Source: Dehalococcoidia bacterium (lineage in GTDB: Bacteria > Chloroflexota > Dehalococcoidia > GIF9 > AB-539-J10). From it: a stretch of 38,970 bases of DNA. How positions within the stretch are numbered: the stretch's first letter is position 1; every line of letters starts with the position of its first letter. The notes under the pieces are model-generated. The model was not told the origin of the DNA. It did not search any database and was given only the letters and a program-made list of their open reading frames with translations. Positions 27,649-36,532 of the stretch are shown in pieces. Both the position numbers and the translations under genes were made by a program. Location of the stretch: assembly GCA_021162545.1 (NCBI GenBank), contig JAGGYM010000036.1, positions 1-38,970 of the forward strand, read 5' to 3'.

Positions 27649-28326
27649 ATGAAGGAAAAAATCGAGTGCGCCAGGTGCACAAAGACAGTATGCAACTCTG
27701 AACGATCCGACCAGGGGCCGGCAAATTGCCCCACCAGAACCAGGCAGGAGGCAATCCAGAAAGCGTTGACTGAATATGACCAGCCAGAGATAAGAGAATT
27801 CGCCCGGCAGGCATCCATTCAGGAGTTCGAGTGCTACATGAACCTGCCCGAGGGCCGGACCACGCGCAATCCCAGGGTGGAGGAAGTGGCCCAGTTCGCC
27901 AAAAAGATGGGCTACAAAAAACTCGGCATTGCCTTTTGCTCTGGTTTAATGGAAGAAGCCGGGCTGCTGACCACAATTCTGGAAAACAGGGGCTTCGATG
28001 TCGTTTCCGTTTGCTGTAAAGTGGGAGGCACGCCGAAGGAAAGAATTGGAATAACAGCAGAGCAGAAAATAGCAGGCCCAGGCGTCTGGGAAACGATGTG
28101 CAGCCCCATAGCCCAGGCAGAGATACTGAACGAGGAGGGAACAGAGTTCAACATAGTTGTCGGACTTTGCGTCGGCCACGATTCTCTCTTCTTCAAGCAC
28201 TCCCGGGCACCCGTTACCGTCTTGATAGCCAAGGATAGGGTCTTCGGCCACAACCCGGCAGCCGCTTTATACCTATCCCATTCCTACTACCGCAAGCTGC
28301 TGCGGCAGGAGACCCCCTCTGAATAA
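27649..28326 (+). CDS. DUF1847 cysteine-rich protein
   Basis: 'IECARCTKTVCNSERSDQGPANCPT', 'GIAFCSGLMEEAGLL', 'VGLCVGHDSLFFKHSRAPVTVLIAKDRVFGHNPAAALY'. Confidence 0.85.
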   Translation: MKEKIECARCTKTVCNSERSDQGPANCPTRTRQEAIQKALTEYDQPEIREFARQASIQEFECYMNLPEGRTTRNPRVEEVAQFAKKMGYKKLGIAFCSGLMEEAGLLTTILENRGFDVVSVCCKVGGTPKERIGITAEQKIAGPGVWETMCSPIAQAEILNEEGTEFNIVVGLCVGHDSLFFKHSRAPVTVLIAKDRVFGHNPAAALYLSHSYYRKLLRQETPSE

Positions 28327-28426
28327 GAGAACTGTCAGCAGAGCGGAAAAACGGAGGCAGGCGCTTCCAGCACCTGGGCAGGAGGAGAAATTGTCCGGGC
28401 TTCAAGCGCAAAAACAGCTACGGCAC

Positions 28427-29110
28427 TCACCTGAGCAGCGCTTTTCTGCCAACAACCTCCTGCTTTATATACCACTTCTGAACGACCTCTACCACCTCTT
28501 CAGGATGGTCGCAAACCCTCAACAGGTTAAAATCCTCCTCTGAGATATACTCCTCTTCCATCGTATAGTTCTGCAGCCAGTCCAGAAATCCCTTCCAGTA
28601 TTTGCTGTTGAACAACACCACCGGGAATGGCCTTATCTTGTGAGTCTGTATCATGGTCAATACTTCGCTCAGCTCATCCAGCGTGCCCATGCCCCCAGGC
28701 ATGATGACAAAGGCAATGGCGTACTTCACCAGCATAACCTTGCGAGCAAAGAAATGGCTAAAGGATAGTGTTTTCGTGGCATAAACGTTGCTAACCTGTT
28801 CCTCGGGCAATTCAATGCTCAGACCCACTGAAGTGACTCCGGCTTCGCGCGCACCCTTGTTGGCCGCCTCCATCACGCCGGGCCCCCCACCGGTTATGAT
28901 GGAAAATCCCAGCTCCCCCAGCCTGCGCGCTATTTCCTCCGTCACGGCATACATCTCGTGCTCAGGGCCAATTCGCGCCGAGCCGTATATGGTGACCGCC
29001 GGTTCTACACCACAAAGCTTGTCAAAACCCTCCACCAACTCTCCCAGTATGCGAAACATGCGCCAGGAATCCCCCCTGGCCAGGTCGTTTATTTCATATC
29101 TGTATGCCAT
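28427..29110 (-). CDS. LOG-family (TIGR00730) protein
   Basis: 'FSIITGGGPGVMEAANKGAREAG', 'FVIMPGGMGTLDELSEVLTMIQTHKI'. Confidence 0.92.
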   Translation of the reverse strand: MAYRYEINDLARGDSWRMFRILGELVEGFDKLCGVEPAVTIYGSARIGPEHEMYAVTEEIARRLGELGFSIITGGGPGVMEAANKGAREAGVTSVGLSIELPEEQVSNVYATKTLSFSHFFARKVMLVKYAIAFVIMPGGMGTLDELSEVLTMIQTHKIRPFPVVLFNSKYWKGFLDWLQNYTMEEEYISEEDFNLLRVCDHPEEVVEVVQKWYIKQEVVGRKALLR

Positions 29111-29203
29111 ATATCCCTCCTCGAGAGGCAAATAGTATCTATTTCACCGACAAAGAAGCCAGTCCACAAGAGTTATCAGGGAATCGCCGGACCTCCCCAA
29201 AAC

Positions 29204-29590
29204 CTACTGCAACAGGTACTCCATCAGGATATTATGGGCACGGTGAGCTTTATCGCCGCCCCGGAACTCAAATTCCTTTGGTTCACTTCCCATGGAGCAG
29301 ATGGTGAGAGTATCGCTGACGAAGAAACCCTTTTTAATGAAAAAACCCTTGTTGTCCTCACTGGCTACCGAGGCAATGCGGCTATGGGGTATGCTGACAA
29401 GGGCCTTTTTACTCCTCAAAAACTCCTTGTCGTAATAGATAATGCGCTTGTCCGTGATGCCGAGAAACCCGGTGCCCCGCCCCTTCAGGTCAAAAACAGC
29501 CCGAATGAGCTCTTCCGGCAGGCAAATGCCCTCAATTTTCTCCAGCTGGTCTTTCTTATCCACCATCATATCTTCCGCATGTTTTGCCAT
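29204..29590 (-). CDS. Bacterial PH-domain-like protein
   Basis: 'GTGFLGITDKRIIYYDKEFLRSKKALVSIPHSRIASVASEDNKGFFIKKGF'. Confidence 0.72.
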   Translation of the reverse strand: MAKHAEDMMVDKKDQLEKIEGICLPEELIRAVFDLKGRGTGFLGITDKRIIYYDKEFLRSKKALVSIPHSRIASVASEDNKGFFIKKGFFVSDTLTICSMGSEPKEFEFRGGDKAHRAHNILMEYLLQ

Positions 29591-29691
29591 TAACTCGCGC
29601 CTCCTTCCAGGATAATCTCAACACCATAATATGCGCTGACTAATTTACTGTCAACATTAACCAAATTACTCAGTCCATTACCTTTTAGCTA

Positions 29692-29720
29692 TTTACAGAG
29701 ATAAAGTGGAAGCATACACT
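29692..29720 (+). promoter_or_regulatory. Sigma-70-like promoter upstream of the chagasin-like gene
   Basis: TTTACA - 17 nt - TACACT. Confidence 0.5.
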
Positions 29721-29751
29721 ATAAACATATGAACAAAGGAGGGACAATATC

Positions 29752-30150
29752 GTGAAGTCAAAGTTAATCCTGGTTTGTACCCTGGCAGCCCTTTCCCTGT
29801 GCCTTTTCTCCTGTTCCCCGTCTCCTGTATCCATAGATGCCTCATCCTCAGGACAGCAGGTTGAGATTGCAAATGGTGGTACCCTGACGGTCACACTGCA
29901 GTCCAACTCCTCGACGGGTTTCGCCTGGCCGGAAACGGTAGAACTCAGCGACAGTTCCGTGCTGAACCAGACAAAGCACGAACTCGTACCTCCCGCGGAC
30001 ACCAGCGCCGTCGGTGCTCCCGGCGAAGAGGTATGGACATTCAAGGCGCTCAAGAAGGGCACCTGCGCCATCAACATGGAATACAGTCAACCCTGGGCAG
30101 GTGGAACAAAATCAGCGGAGACCTTCAACCTGACCGTAGTTGTTAAGTAG
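29752..30150 (+). CDS. Chagasin-like (MEROPS I42) cysteine protease inhibitor lipoprotein
   Basis: Lipobox 'LFSC'; I42-like loops 'NSSTGFAW', 'GAPGEEVWTF', 'QPWAGG'. Confidence 0.83.
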   Translation: MKSKLILVCTLAALSLCLFSCSPSPVSIDASSSGQQVEIANGGTLTVTLQSNSSTGFAWPETVELSDSSVLNQTKHELVPPADTSAVGAPGEEVWTFKALKKGTCAINMEYSQPWAGGTKSAETFNLTVVVK

Positions 30151-30173
30151 GGCACCGTTGCAGGTAAGGGAAG

Positions 30174-30203
30174 AAAATTTATTTGCTCCGCTGCATAAAT
30201 TTT
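30174..30203. other. Perfect 9-bp inverted repeat between the chagasin-like gene and the repeat lipoprotein
   Basis: AAAATTTAT - ttgctccgctgc - ATAAATTTT. Confidence 0.6.
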
Positions 30204-30223
30204 AATTTCAGGAGGTAAGGCTG

Positions 30224-31915
30224 ATGAAAAAATATGTACTGATGCTGCTGGTGGCAGCTCTGACACTGTTCTCCTTTGCAGGATGTTCTCTGATACCCAC
30301 TAATCCCCCTCAGGTTGCTCTGCAATCCCCGTCAAACGGTAGCTCCGTTTCCTCGCTAACACCCATACTGGCCTGGAACTGCAACGAGACAAATGTCTCT
30401 TTCCGCATCCAGGTGGCCAGCGACAGCAACTTCCAGAACCTGGTCATCGACCAGTCGGTTCTGCCCAACCCAAGCTATACCATGCCTTCGGGCAAGCTAA
30501 GCGACAACCAGACCTATTACTGGAAGGTAAATGTCAGCAAGTCGGGGCAGACCACCGAATGGACACCATACTGGTCCTTCAATACCCCCTCAGAAGCGGG
30601 CACCGCAACGGTAAAAGCTACCCTCGACGGCAATCCATGGTCGGGGAACGTCGGTTACACCCTGAGCGGACCAACGCAGCAAACCGGGACCTCCGTGGCC
30701 CAGAACCTCAGCGGACTGACACCGGGAAGCTACACCCTCGGCTACAACTCCGGCGGCCCCTCCGGAGCCTCGCTGGATAAAATCACCCCCTCGGCAACCC
30801 AGAACCTGCCCGCAGGCAGCGCCGTTACCTTCACCATCAACTTCGTTTCCCCGTCACCCAGCACCGTAGTGGTCAATGCCACCCTAGACGGTAATTCCTG
30901 GTCGGGCAAGGTTCACTACAATATAAGCGGACCTCACACCGCTTCTCTCTCCTCCATACCCCAGACCTTCGACAACATGTCTGCGGGAACTTATGCCGTG
31001 GGCTTCCGTTCCGGCGGCCCCAACGGCGCAACCCTGGCTGAAATCTCACCTTCTGCCCAGCAGACCTTATCCAGCGGCGGAACCATTACCTTCACCCTGA
31101 ATTTCCACTCACAAACCTCCAGCACTATAAAGGTCAACGCCACGCTGGATGGCAGAAACTGGTCGGGGAACATCAACTACACCATAAACGGCCCATACGA
31201 CGATTCCAGCTCCTACGTTCCCGACAGCTTCGGCGGCCTGCCCCGTGGAACCTACAGCGTAAACTACCGCTCCGGCGGCCCCAACGGCGCAACCCTGGCG
31301 GGCATCTCACCATCACCATCGCAGACCGTAGGCCACAACGGCACCATAACCTTCACCTTCAACTTCCAGTCGCACTCCAACTGCGCCATCATGGTCAATG
31401 CCACCCTCGATGGCCGGCCGTGGTCCGGCGAGGTCAATTATGTCGTACACGGAACTTATGACGGCTCAGGCTCCAATGTCCCCAACACCCTTGGCAGTGT
31501 ACCTCCCGGGAGTTACTCCCTGCATTACCTCTCAGGAGGTCCCCAGGGAGCGGAACTGGGCAACATTTCACCAGAACCGAACCAGTACGTGAACCCCGGT
31601 GGCACTATCTCTTTCACCATGAACTTCCACTCGCAGGGCGGCGGCGGAGTCATACGCGTCACGGCCACCATCGATGGCGAACCCTGGCAGGGAGAAGTTC
31701 ACTACACCATAAACGGGCCCATCACCGATTCCAGTTCCTCTGTGCCCGACGAGTTCAACGGGCCAGCCGGAACTTACACCATCTCCTACACCTCCGGCGG
31801 GCCTCACCAGTGCGTGCTGGAAAGCATTTCGCCTTCGCCAACACAGCATCTGGGCAACAACGGCATCATAGAATTCACCCTTAACTTCCACTTCCAGAGC
31901 GGCGTCCTTCCCTGA
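30224..31915 (+). CDS. Lipoprotein with N-terminal FN3-like domain and five ~87-aa tandem repeats
   Basis: Lipobox 'FAGC'; repeats each begin '[KNT]AT[LI]DG..W.G.V.Y...G' and contain '..SGGP.G..L..ISPSP.Q......G.I.FT.NF'; spacing 87/87/87/88 aa. Confidence 0.9.
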   Translation: MKKYVLMLLVAALTLFSFAGCSLIPTNPPQVALQSPSNGSSVSSLTPILAWNCNETNVSFRIQVASDSNFQNLVIDQSVLPNPSYTMPSGKLSDNQTYYWKVNVSKSGQTTEWTPYWSFNTPSEAGTATVKATLDGNPWSGNVGYTLSGPTQQTGTSVAQNLSGLTPGSYTLGYNSGGPSGASLDKITPSATQNLPAGSAVTFTINFVSPSPSTVVVNATLDGNSWSGKVHYNISGPHTASLSSIPQTFDNMSAGTYAVGFRSGGPNGATLAEISPSAQQTLSSGGTITFTLNFHSQTSSTIKVNATLDGRNWSGNINYTINGPYDDSSSYVPDSFGGLPRGTYSVNYRSGGPNGATLAGISPSPSQTVGHNGTITFTFNFQSHSNCAIMVNATLDGRPWSGEVNYVVHGTYDGSGSNVPNTLGSVPPGSYSLHYLSGGPQGAELGNISPEPNQYVNPGGTISFTMNFHSQGGGGVIRVTATIDGEPWQGEVHYTINGPITDSSSSVPDEFNGPAGTYTISYTSGGPHQCVLESISPSPTQHLGNNGIIEFTLNFHFQSGVLP

Positions 31916-31926
31916 TAAGGTTGGCG

Positions 31927-31980
31927 TCCCTCCGGATGACAGTCCGTAGGGAGGAGGAGGAACCAGATTCTTCCTCCTCC
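31927..31980 (+). terminator. Two consecutive hairpins after the repeat lipoprotein gene
   Basis: TCCCTcCGGA-tgacag-TCCGtAGGGA, then GGAGGAGGAA-ccagattc-TTCCTCCTCC; weak T tract. Confidence 0.5.
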
Positions 31981-32088
31981 CTCTCTTGCTCCCGTGTCCG
32001 GTGCATGCAGCCGCCGGCGCGATAATGCACCCGGGAGAAAACCCGTGACCTTTGTGCTACAATAAAATCCACGAGGGCAAAGTCCATC

Positions 32089-32874
32089 ATGAAAGAGACG
32101 AAGATACTGTGCTGGAACGTCAATGGCATCAGGTCGGCACAGAAAAAAGGCTTCCTGGAGTGGCTGCACAGCGAGTCCCCGGATGTTCTCTGCATCCAGG
32201 AAACCAAAGCCCACCCCGAGCAGCTCGACGAAGGTCTGCGACAGCCACCGGGCTACCACGCATACTGGAACTACCCCGCTGAGAAAAAAGGGTACAGCGG
32301 TGTCGTCACCTTCAGCAGGGAAGCGCCGCTCAGGGTCCAGCAGGGACTGGGCATAGAGGAATTCGACAGCGAGGGAAGAGTCATTATCTCGCAGCACTCC
32401 GAATTTACCATCTTCAACGTCTATTTCCCCAACGGCAAGAGGGATGAAGAGCGGCTGAGGTACAAGCTGGATTTCTACGAGGCTTTTTTCCAGTTCACAG
32501 AACCCCTGCGGCAAAAAGGCGAGAAGCTAATAATATGCGGCGATGTCAACACGGCCCACCAGGAAATAGACCTGGCCAGGCCAAAGGAGAACGAAAAGGT
32601 CTCGGGCTTCCTGCCCGTAGAGAGGGCCTGGATAGACAGATTAGTTGGCCGCGGATATGTGGACGCCTTCCGCCACTTCAACAAGGAACCAAGCCACTAC
32701 ACCTGGTGGGACATGAAGTCGCGGGCCAGGGAGAGGAACGTCGGCTGGAGAATCGACTATTTCTTCGTCACGGAGAACCTCCTGGATTCGGTCACGGAAG
32801 CGTTCATCATGTCCGGTGTCACCGGCTCCGACCATTGTCCCATCGGAATCACGCTCGAGATACCATCAAGTTAG
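32089..32874 (+). CDS. xth: Exodeoxyribonuclease III
   Basis: 'LCWNVNGIRSAQKKGFLEWL', 'CIQETKA', 'KGYSGVVTFS', 'CGDVNTAHQEIDLARPKEN', 'GWRIDYFFVT', 'SDHCPIGI'. Confidence 0.96.
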   Translation: MKETKILCWNVNGIRSAQKKGFLEWLHSESPDVLCIQETKAHPEQLDEGLRQPPGYHAYWNYPAEKKGYSGVVTFSREAPLRVQQGLGIEEFDSEGRVIISQHSEFTIFNVYFPNGKRDEERLRYKLDFYEAFFQFTEPLRQKGEKLIICGDVNTAHQEIDLARPKENEKVSGFLPVERAWIDRLVGRGYVDAFRHFNKEPSHYTWWDMKSRARERNVGWRIDYFFVTENLLDSVTEAFIMSGVTGSDHCPIGITLEIPSS

Positions 32875-33012
32875 CTGCGGGATGGCGCGGCGCCCTGCCC
32901 CGGTGCGGGCACCGAGCGCTTAGCAAAATTAGCCATTGCTGTTATACTAAAAGGAACTTTTTGATAATATGAAATCAGTTACAATCCAGATGGACAGGAG
33001 AGAAGCAGCAGG

Positions 33013-33693
33013 ATGCCGGACGTAAGCTTTCCCGTGGCCTTCCTTGCCGGCCTGCTTTCCTTCCTGTCACCCTGCGTCCTGCCGCTGGTGCCGATCTATC
33101 TGGCCAACATAGCCGGTGCCTCGGTGCTCACCGATACCCCGCCATCGAGAAAGCACATCCTCATGCACACGGTATTCTTCATCGCCGGTTTCTCCCTAAT
33201 TTTCATCATCCTGGGAGCCGCCGTGGGCCTGCTGGGTGCCATGTTGCCTTTCAACCTGCTAAACAACATAGCCGGCGCGCTGCTCATCGCATTCGGAGTA
33301 TTCCTGCTGGCCTCGAGGAAAATACCGTGGCTCAACTACGAAACGCGCCTCAACCTGACGGCGGCCAGGGGCTCGGGCTACCTCAGGTCCCTCTCGATAG
33401 GAGCAATATTTGCCCTGGGCTGGACGCCCTGCGTCGGGCCGATACTGGCGGGCGTGCTGGCCCTGGCCTGGAATTCACAAACGGTCTGGCAGGGAATTTA
33501 CCTTCTGCTGGCCTACTGCATAGGGCTGGGATTGCCCTTCATCATTATCGGACTGGCGATAGGAGCGGCTTCCCGCCCCATCAAGTGGCTCAGCCGCCAC
33601 TCCTTCATCACGCTGATAGTAAGCGCAGCGCTCTTGATTATCATAGGAATTCTCATGCTGACCGGCAACCTGGGATATCTCAGCAGTATATAA
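33013..33693 (+). CDS. ccdA: CcdA-family cytochrome c biogenesis/thiol-disulfide transmembrane protein
   Basis: 'FLAGLLSFLSPCVLPLVPIYLA', 'IFALGWTPCVGPILAGVLALA', multiple TMs. Confidence 0.93.
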   Translation: MPDVSFPVAFLAGLLSFLSPCVLPLVPIYLANIAGASVLTDTPPSRKHILMHTVFFIAGFSLIFIILGAAVGLLGAMLPFNLLNNIAGALLIAFGVFLLASRKIPWLNYETRLNLTAARGSGYLRSLSIGAIFALGWTPCVGPILAGVLALAWNSQTVWQGIYLLLAYCIGLGLPFIIIGLAIGAASRPIKWLSRHSFITLIVSAALLIIIGILMLTGNLGYLSSI

Positions 33694-33709
33694 AAGGGAG
33701 ATAGATAAC

Positions 33710-34306
33710 ATGGCTAAAAAACAATTGAAGATATGGCTCTCAAGGGCAAGTTTATGCCTGCTGGCCTGCGCCCTTGTCGCGGGCATGGCAGGCTGCGGCA
33801 ACTCTCCCTCACCAACGCCCACTCCCTCTCCTTCCCCAACCCCTTCACCACTGCCGGCTCAGTCCCCGGAGGAGCTGGGGCTGGCAGCCCAGGATATAGC
33901 AGCGCCGGCCTTCACCCTGCCCACCCTGGAAGGAGGAGAAATCACGCTGTCGGACCTTAAGGGAACGCCGGTGGTGCTCAACTTCTGGGCCATCCGCTGC
34001 CCACCCTGCAAGAGGGAATTACCCTATCTCAACGCCGCAGCCAGCAAATATGAAGGACAGGTACCCTTCATCCTCATCAACACGGAGGACAGCGCGGGCA
34101 AGGTGCAGGACTTCTTCAGCGACACCACACTGAACTTCACCGTGGCCATAGACGAGAACTGGCGCATAACTTCGGGTTACCAGACAGGGTATATCCCCAA
34201 CACCTTCCTCATCGACGCGGATGGCATCGTTCGCTACCTGAAGTTGGGAGAATTTGCCAGCGAGGAGCAGGTGCTGGCAAGCGTAAACCTGCTGCTGAAC
34301 AGCTAA
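33710..34306 (+). CDS. TlpA/ResA-like thioredoxin-fold lipoprotein
   Basis: Lipobox 'MAGC', Pro/Ser/Thr linker, 'APAFTLPTLEGGEITLSDLKGTPVVLNFWAIRCPPCKRELP' CPPC site. Confidence 0.92.
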   Translation: MAKKQLKIWLSRASLCLLACALVAGMAGCGNSPSPTPTPSPSPTPSPLPAQSPEELGLAAQDIAAPAFTLPTLEGGEITLSDLKGTPVVLNFWAIRCPPCKRELPYLNAAASKYEGQVPFILINTEDSAGKVQDFFSDTTLNFTVAIDENWRITSGYQTGYIPNTFLIDADGIVRYLKLGEFASEEQVLASVNLLLNS

Positions 34307-34322
34307 GCGAAAGGGGAAAGGA

Positions 34323-35267
34323 GTGCAAATGCTGAAGGCAATAGTCACCGGGGGCGCCGGCTTCATCGGCTCACACATAGCCAGGGAGCTGGCGGAGAGG
34401 GGTTATGACGTCGTGATTCTGGACAACCTCTCCACGGGAAAGAGAGAAAACATCGAGCCGCTGCTCGGTAGGGATTATGTCAACTTCGTCCAAGGCAGCG
34501 TTACCGACCTGCCGTTGCTGCAGGAGCTTTTCACTGGCACCAGCTACGTCTTTCACCAGGCGGCCATCCCCAGCGTGCCGCGCAGCATAAAGGACCCGCT
34601 CTCATCCCACGAAGCCAACATCACCGGCACGCTCAACGTGCTCCTGGCCGCGAGGGACAGCGGCGTCAAGAAGGTGGTTTACGCCTCGTCCTCCTCGGTC
34701 TATGGCGACACGCCAACCCTCCCCAAGCGCGAGGATATGACTCCCAGCCCTCTCTCCCCCTACGCCGTGACCAAGCTTGCCGGAGAACATTATTGCCGCG
34801 TCTTCCAGGAGGTGTACGGGCTGCCCACCTCCTGCCTGAGGTATTTCAACGTCTACGGACCGAGGCAGGACCCCGGTTCCCAATACGCCGCGGTGATTCC
34901 CCTCTTCATCCAGAAGGCCTCCCGGGGCGAGCCGCCCGTCATCTTCGGCGACGGCGAGCAGAGCAGGGACTTCACCTTCGTCAGGGACGTGGTGGAAGCC
35001 AACATACTGGCGGCTGAAAGCGATGCCTGCGGCGCGTTCAACGTCGGCAGGGGCGAGAGAACTACGATAAACGGGCTGGCCGAGCTCATCATCGAGCTTA
35101 CCGGAAGCAAGGTAAAGGCGGTTCACGAGAACCCGAGAGCCGGAGATATAAAGCACAGCCTGGCAGATATTTCCAGAGCCACTGGTTTCGGCTATGCGCC
35201 GAAGTACAAGCTGGAGGCAGGACTGAAGGAGACCATCAGCGCACTGCACGAAGAGCAAGACAAATAG
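34323..35267 (+). CDS. NAD-dependent nucleotide-sugar 4-epimerase (WbpP/GalE-like SDR)
   Basis: 'VTGGAGFIGSHIARELAERG', 'ASSSSVYGDTPTLPKREDMTPSPLSPYAVTK', 'RYFNVYGPRQDPGSQYAAVIP'. Confidence 0.92.
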   Translation: MQMLKAIVTGGAGFIGSHIARELAERGYDVVILDNLSTGKRENIEPLLGRDYVNFVQGSVTDLPLLQELFTGTSYVFHQAAIPSVPRSIKDPLSSHEANITGTLNVLLAARDSGVKKVVYASSSSVYGDTPTLPKREDMTPSPLSPYAVTKLAGEHYCRVFQEVYGLPTSCLRYFNVYGPRQDPGSQYAAVIPLFIQKASRGEPPVIFGDGEQSRDFTFVRDVVEANILAAESDACGAFNVGRGERTTINGLAELIIELTGSKVKAVHENPRAGDIKHSLADISRATGFGYAPKYKLEAGLKETISALHEEQDK

Positions 35268-35447
35268 CTTTGTGCCGTCAGAATGTACTTTCGAATCGTG
35301 TTACGGGCCACACAGGTTGACCGCGTTATTTCTCGGATGCCACGACCTGCCTGCCATTGCCTTGCTACTATTGCCCCTATCCTGTCCTAACAATGGGGTC
35401 CACCATATTCCCTCTCAATGAGTTCTCTGGCTTTCCTTGTGATTTTA

Positions 35448-35718
35448 TCAAGGTAATTTATAGATATCTCTTCGGTGTCCAACCAGATGAATGGTGATGA
35501 TGTGCTCCTCTTGATCGAAGCTGTAGATCACTCGCCAGTCCCCAACCCTCAGTTTATAAGTTCTTGAGAGAGTACCCTTAAGCGGCGAAGGGGTTATGTC
35601 GTCAAAATTCTCCGAGAGCCAGGATAACCTGTTCAAAATCCTCTTGGCGGTAGAGTTATCCAGTATCCAGAGATTCTAAGGCATCGAGTGCCTTTGGCAG
35701 AATTACCAGCCGATACAC
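35448..35718 (-). pseudogene. RelE/ParE-type toxin, frameshifted
   Basis: Frame A: 'VYRLVILPKALDALESLD'; frame B: 'DNSTAKRILNRLSWLSENFDDITPSPLKGTLSRTYKLRVGDWRVIYSFDQEEHIITIHLVGHRRDIYKLP*'; joined by an exact 7-bp duplication; 271 nt minus 7 = 88 codons. Confidence 0.87.
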
Positions 35719-35939
35719 TATTTAAGCCCCAATCTATCTTGGGCTTCTTCCAGCGATATCCCCTCCCCTCTGGCTTTCTGTTCAAAGGATTCTCGTAATG
35801 CCTCTGTCGCCTCATCACGCAACTCGAGTCTGTAATCGGGGTCGATAGTTTCGAGGATAGTCTCTCTAATCAGCTTCTTCAGATCACTGAGTGTAATATC
35901 TGTCACCTTTTTATCTGCGGTTATGCCCATTAAAGTCAA
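35718..35939 (-). CDS. Antitoxin-like partner of the frameshifted RelE
   Basis: 73 aa, 'TLSDLKKLIRETILETIDPDYRLELRDEATEALRES'; stop codon overlaps the inferred GTG of the toxin (TAGTG). Confidence 0.68.
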   Translation of the reverse strand: MTLMGITADKKVTDITLSDLKKLIRETILETIDPDYRLELRDEATEALRESFEQKARGEGISLEEAQDRLGLK

Positions 35940-36011
35940 CCTCTTTTTCTCAACTCAGCATCCTGAAAGTTATCAGTGCCAAGTTCAGTATATCATATTT
36001 ACATTACCGCC

Positions 36012-36281
36012 TCATCCATTGCCACCCAAGCAGCTTGAGGTGGACCCCCTATGCTCGAAGTGATAAGACCGAATACCTCTTAAGGATCCCATTAGCTCAT
36101 CATATCGGTGGGGATCTTCTGACAGCAACTTTGTCTTCTCTTTAATCTTCTGTTGCAAGGGCGGATCGAACTTCTTGTATCTTCTGTGGGCAGAGGGAGC
36201 CATGAAACCAACGAAAGCCCGGCCACTAACCTTTAGCCTTCCGAGTTCCTCTATTTTATGCCCGTTTATAGGCTTTATCAA
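36012..36281 (-). pseudogene. Second RelE-like toxin remnant with degenerate C-terminus
   Basis: 'APSAHRRYKKFDPPLQQKIKEKTKLLSEDPHRYDELMGSLRGIRSYHFEHRG' then non-homologous 'STSSCLGGNG*'. Confidence 0.6.
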
Positions 36282-36532
36282 TCAGCCCTTTTATTTCATA
36301 TACGATGCGGTTAGCATCGGGATAATAAGCCTTCTCCTGGGCAGGACTGGCTGGAGCGGAAGCGTCGGGTAGTGAGACTCATACAACCAGCCGGAAAGAG
36401 ATTGAGCAGCTTTTTGCTGTATTTGAGCGTGACATAGCGGATGCCAAGGCAGAAGCCCTTCTATTTTGCCTGTTCGTGGGTTATACTTAGCGACAGGCAG
36501 ATTGAGCATTGGCAGAAGAGAGCACTTCCCAC

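Noticed and set aside
31804-32514. 236-aa minus-strand ORF spanning the repeat lipoprotein end and xth
   Set aside because: Overlaps two confident plus-strand genes and a terminator-like region; no motifs.
34602-35258. 218-aa minus-strand ORF antisense to the epimerase
   Set aside because: Shadow ORF of a clear SDR epimerase.
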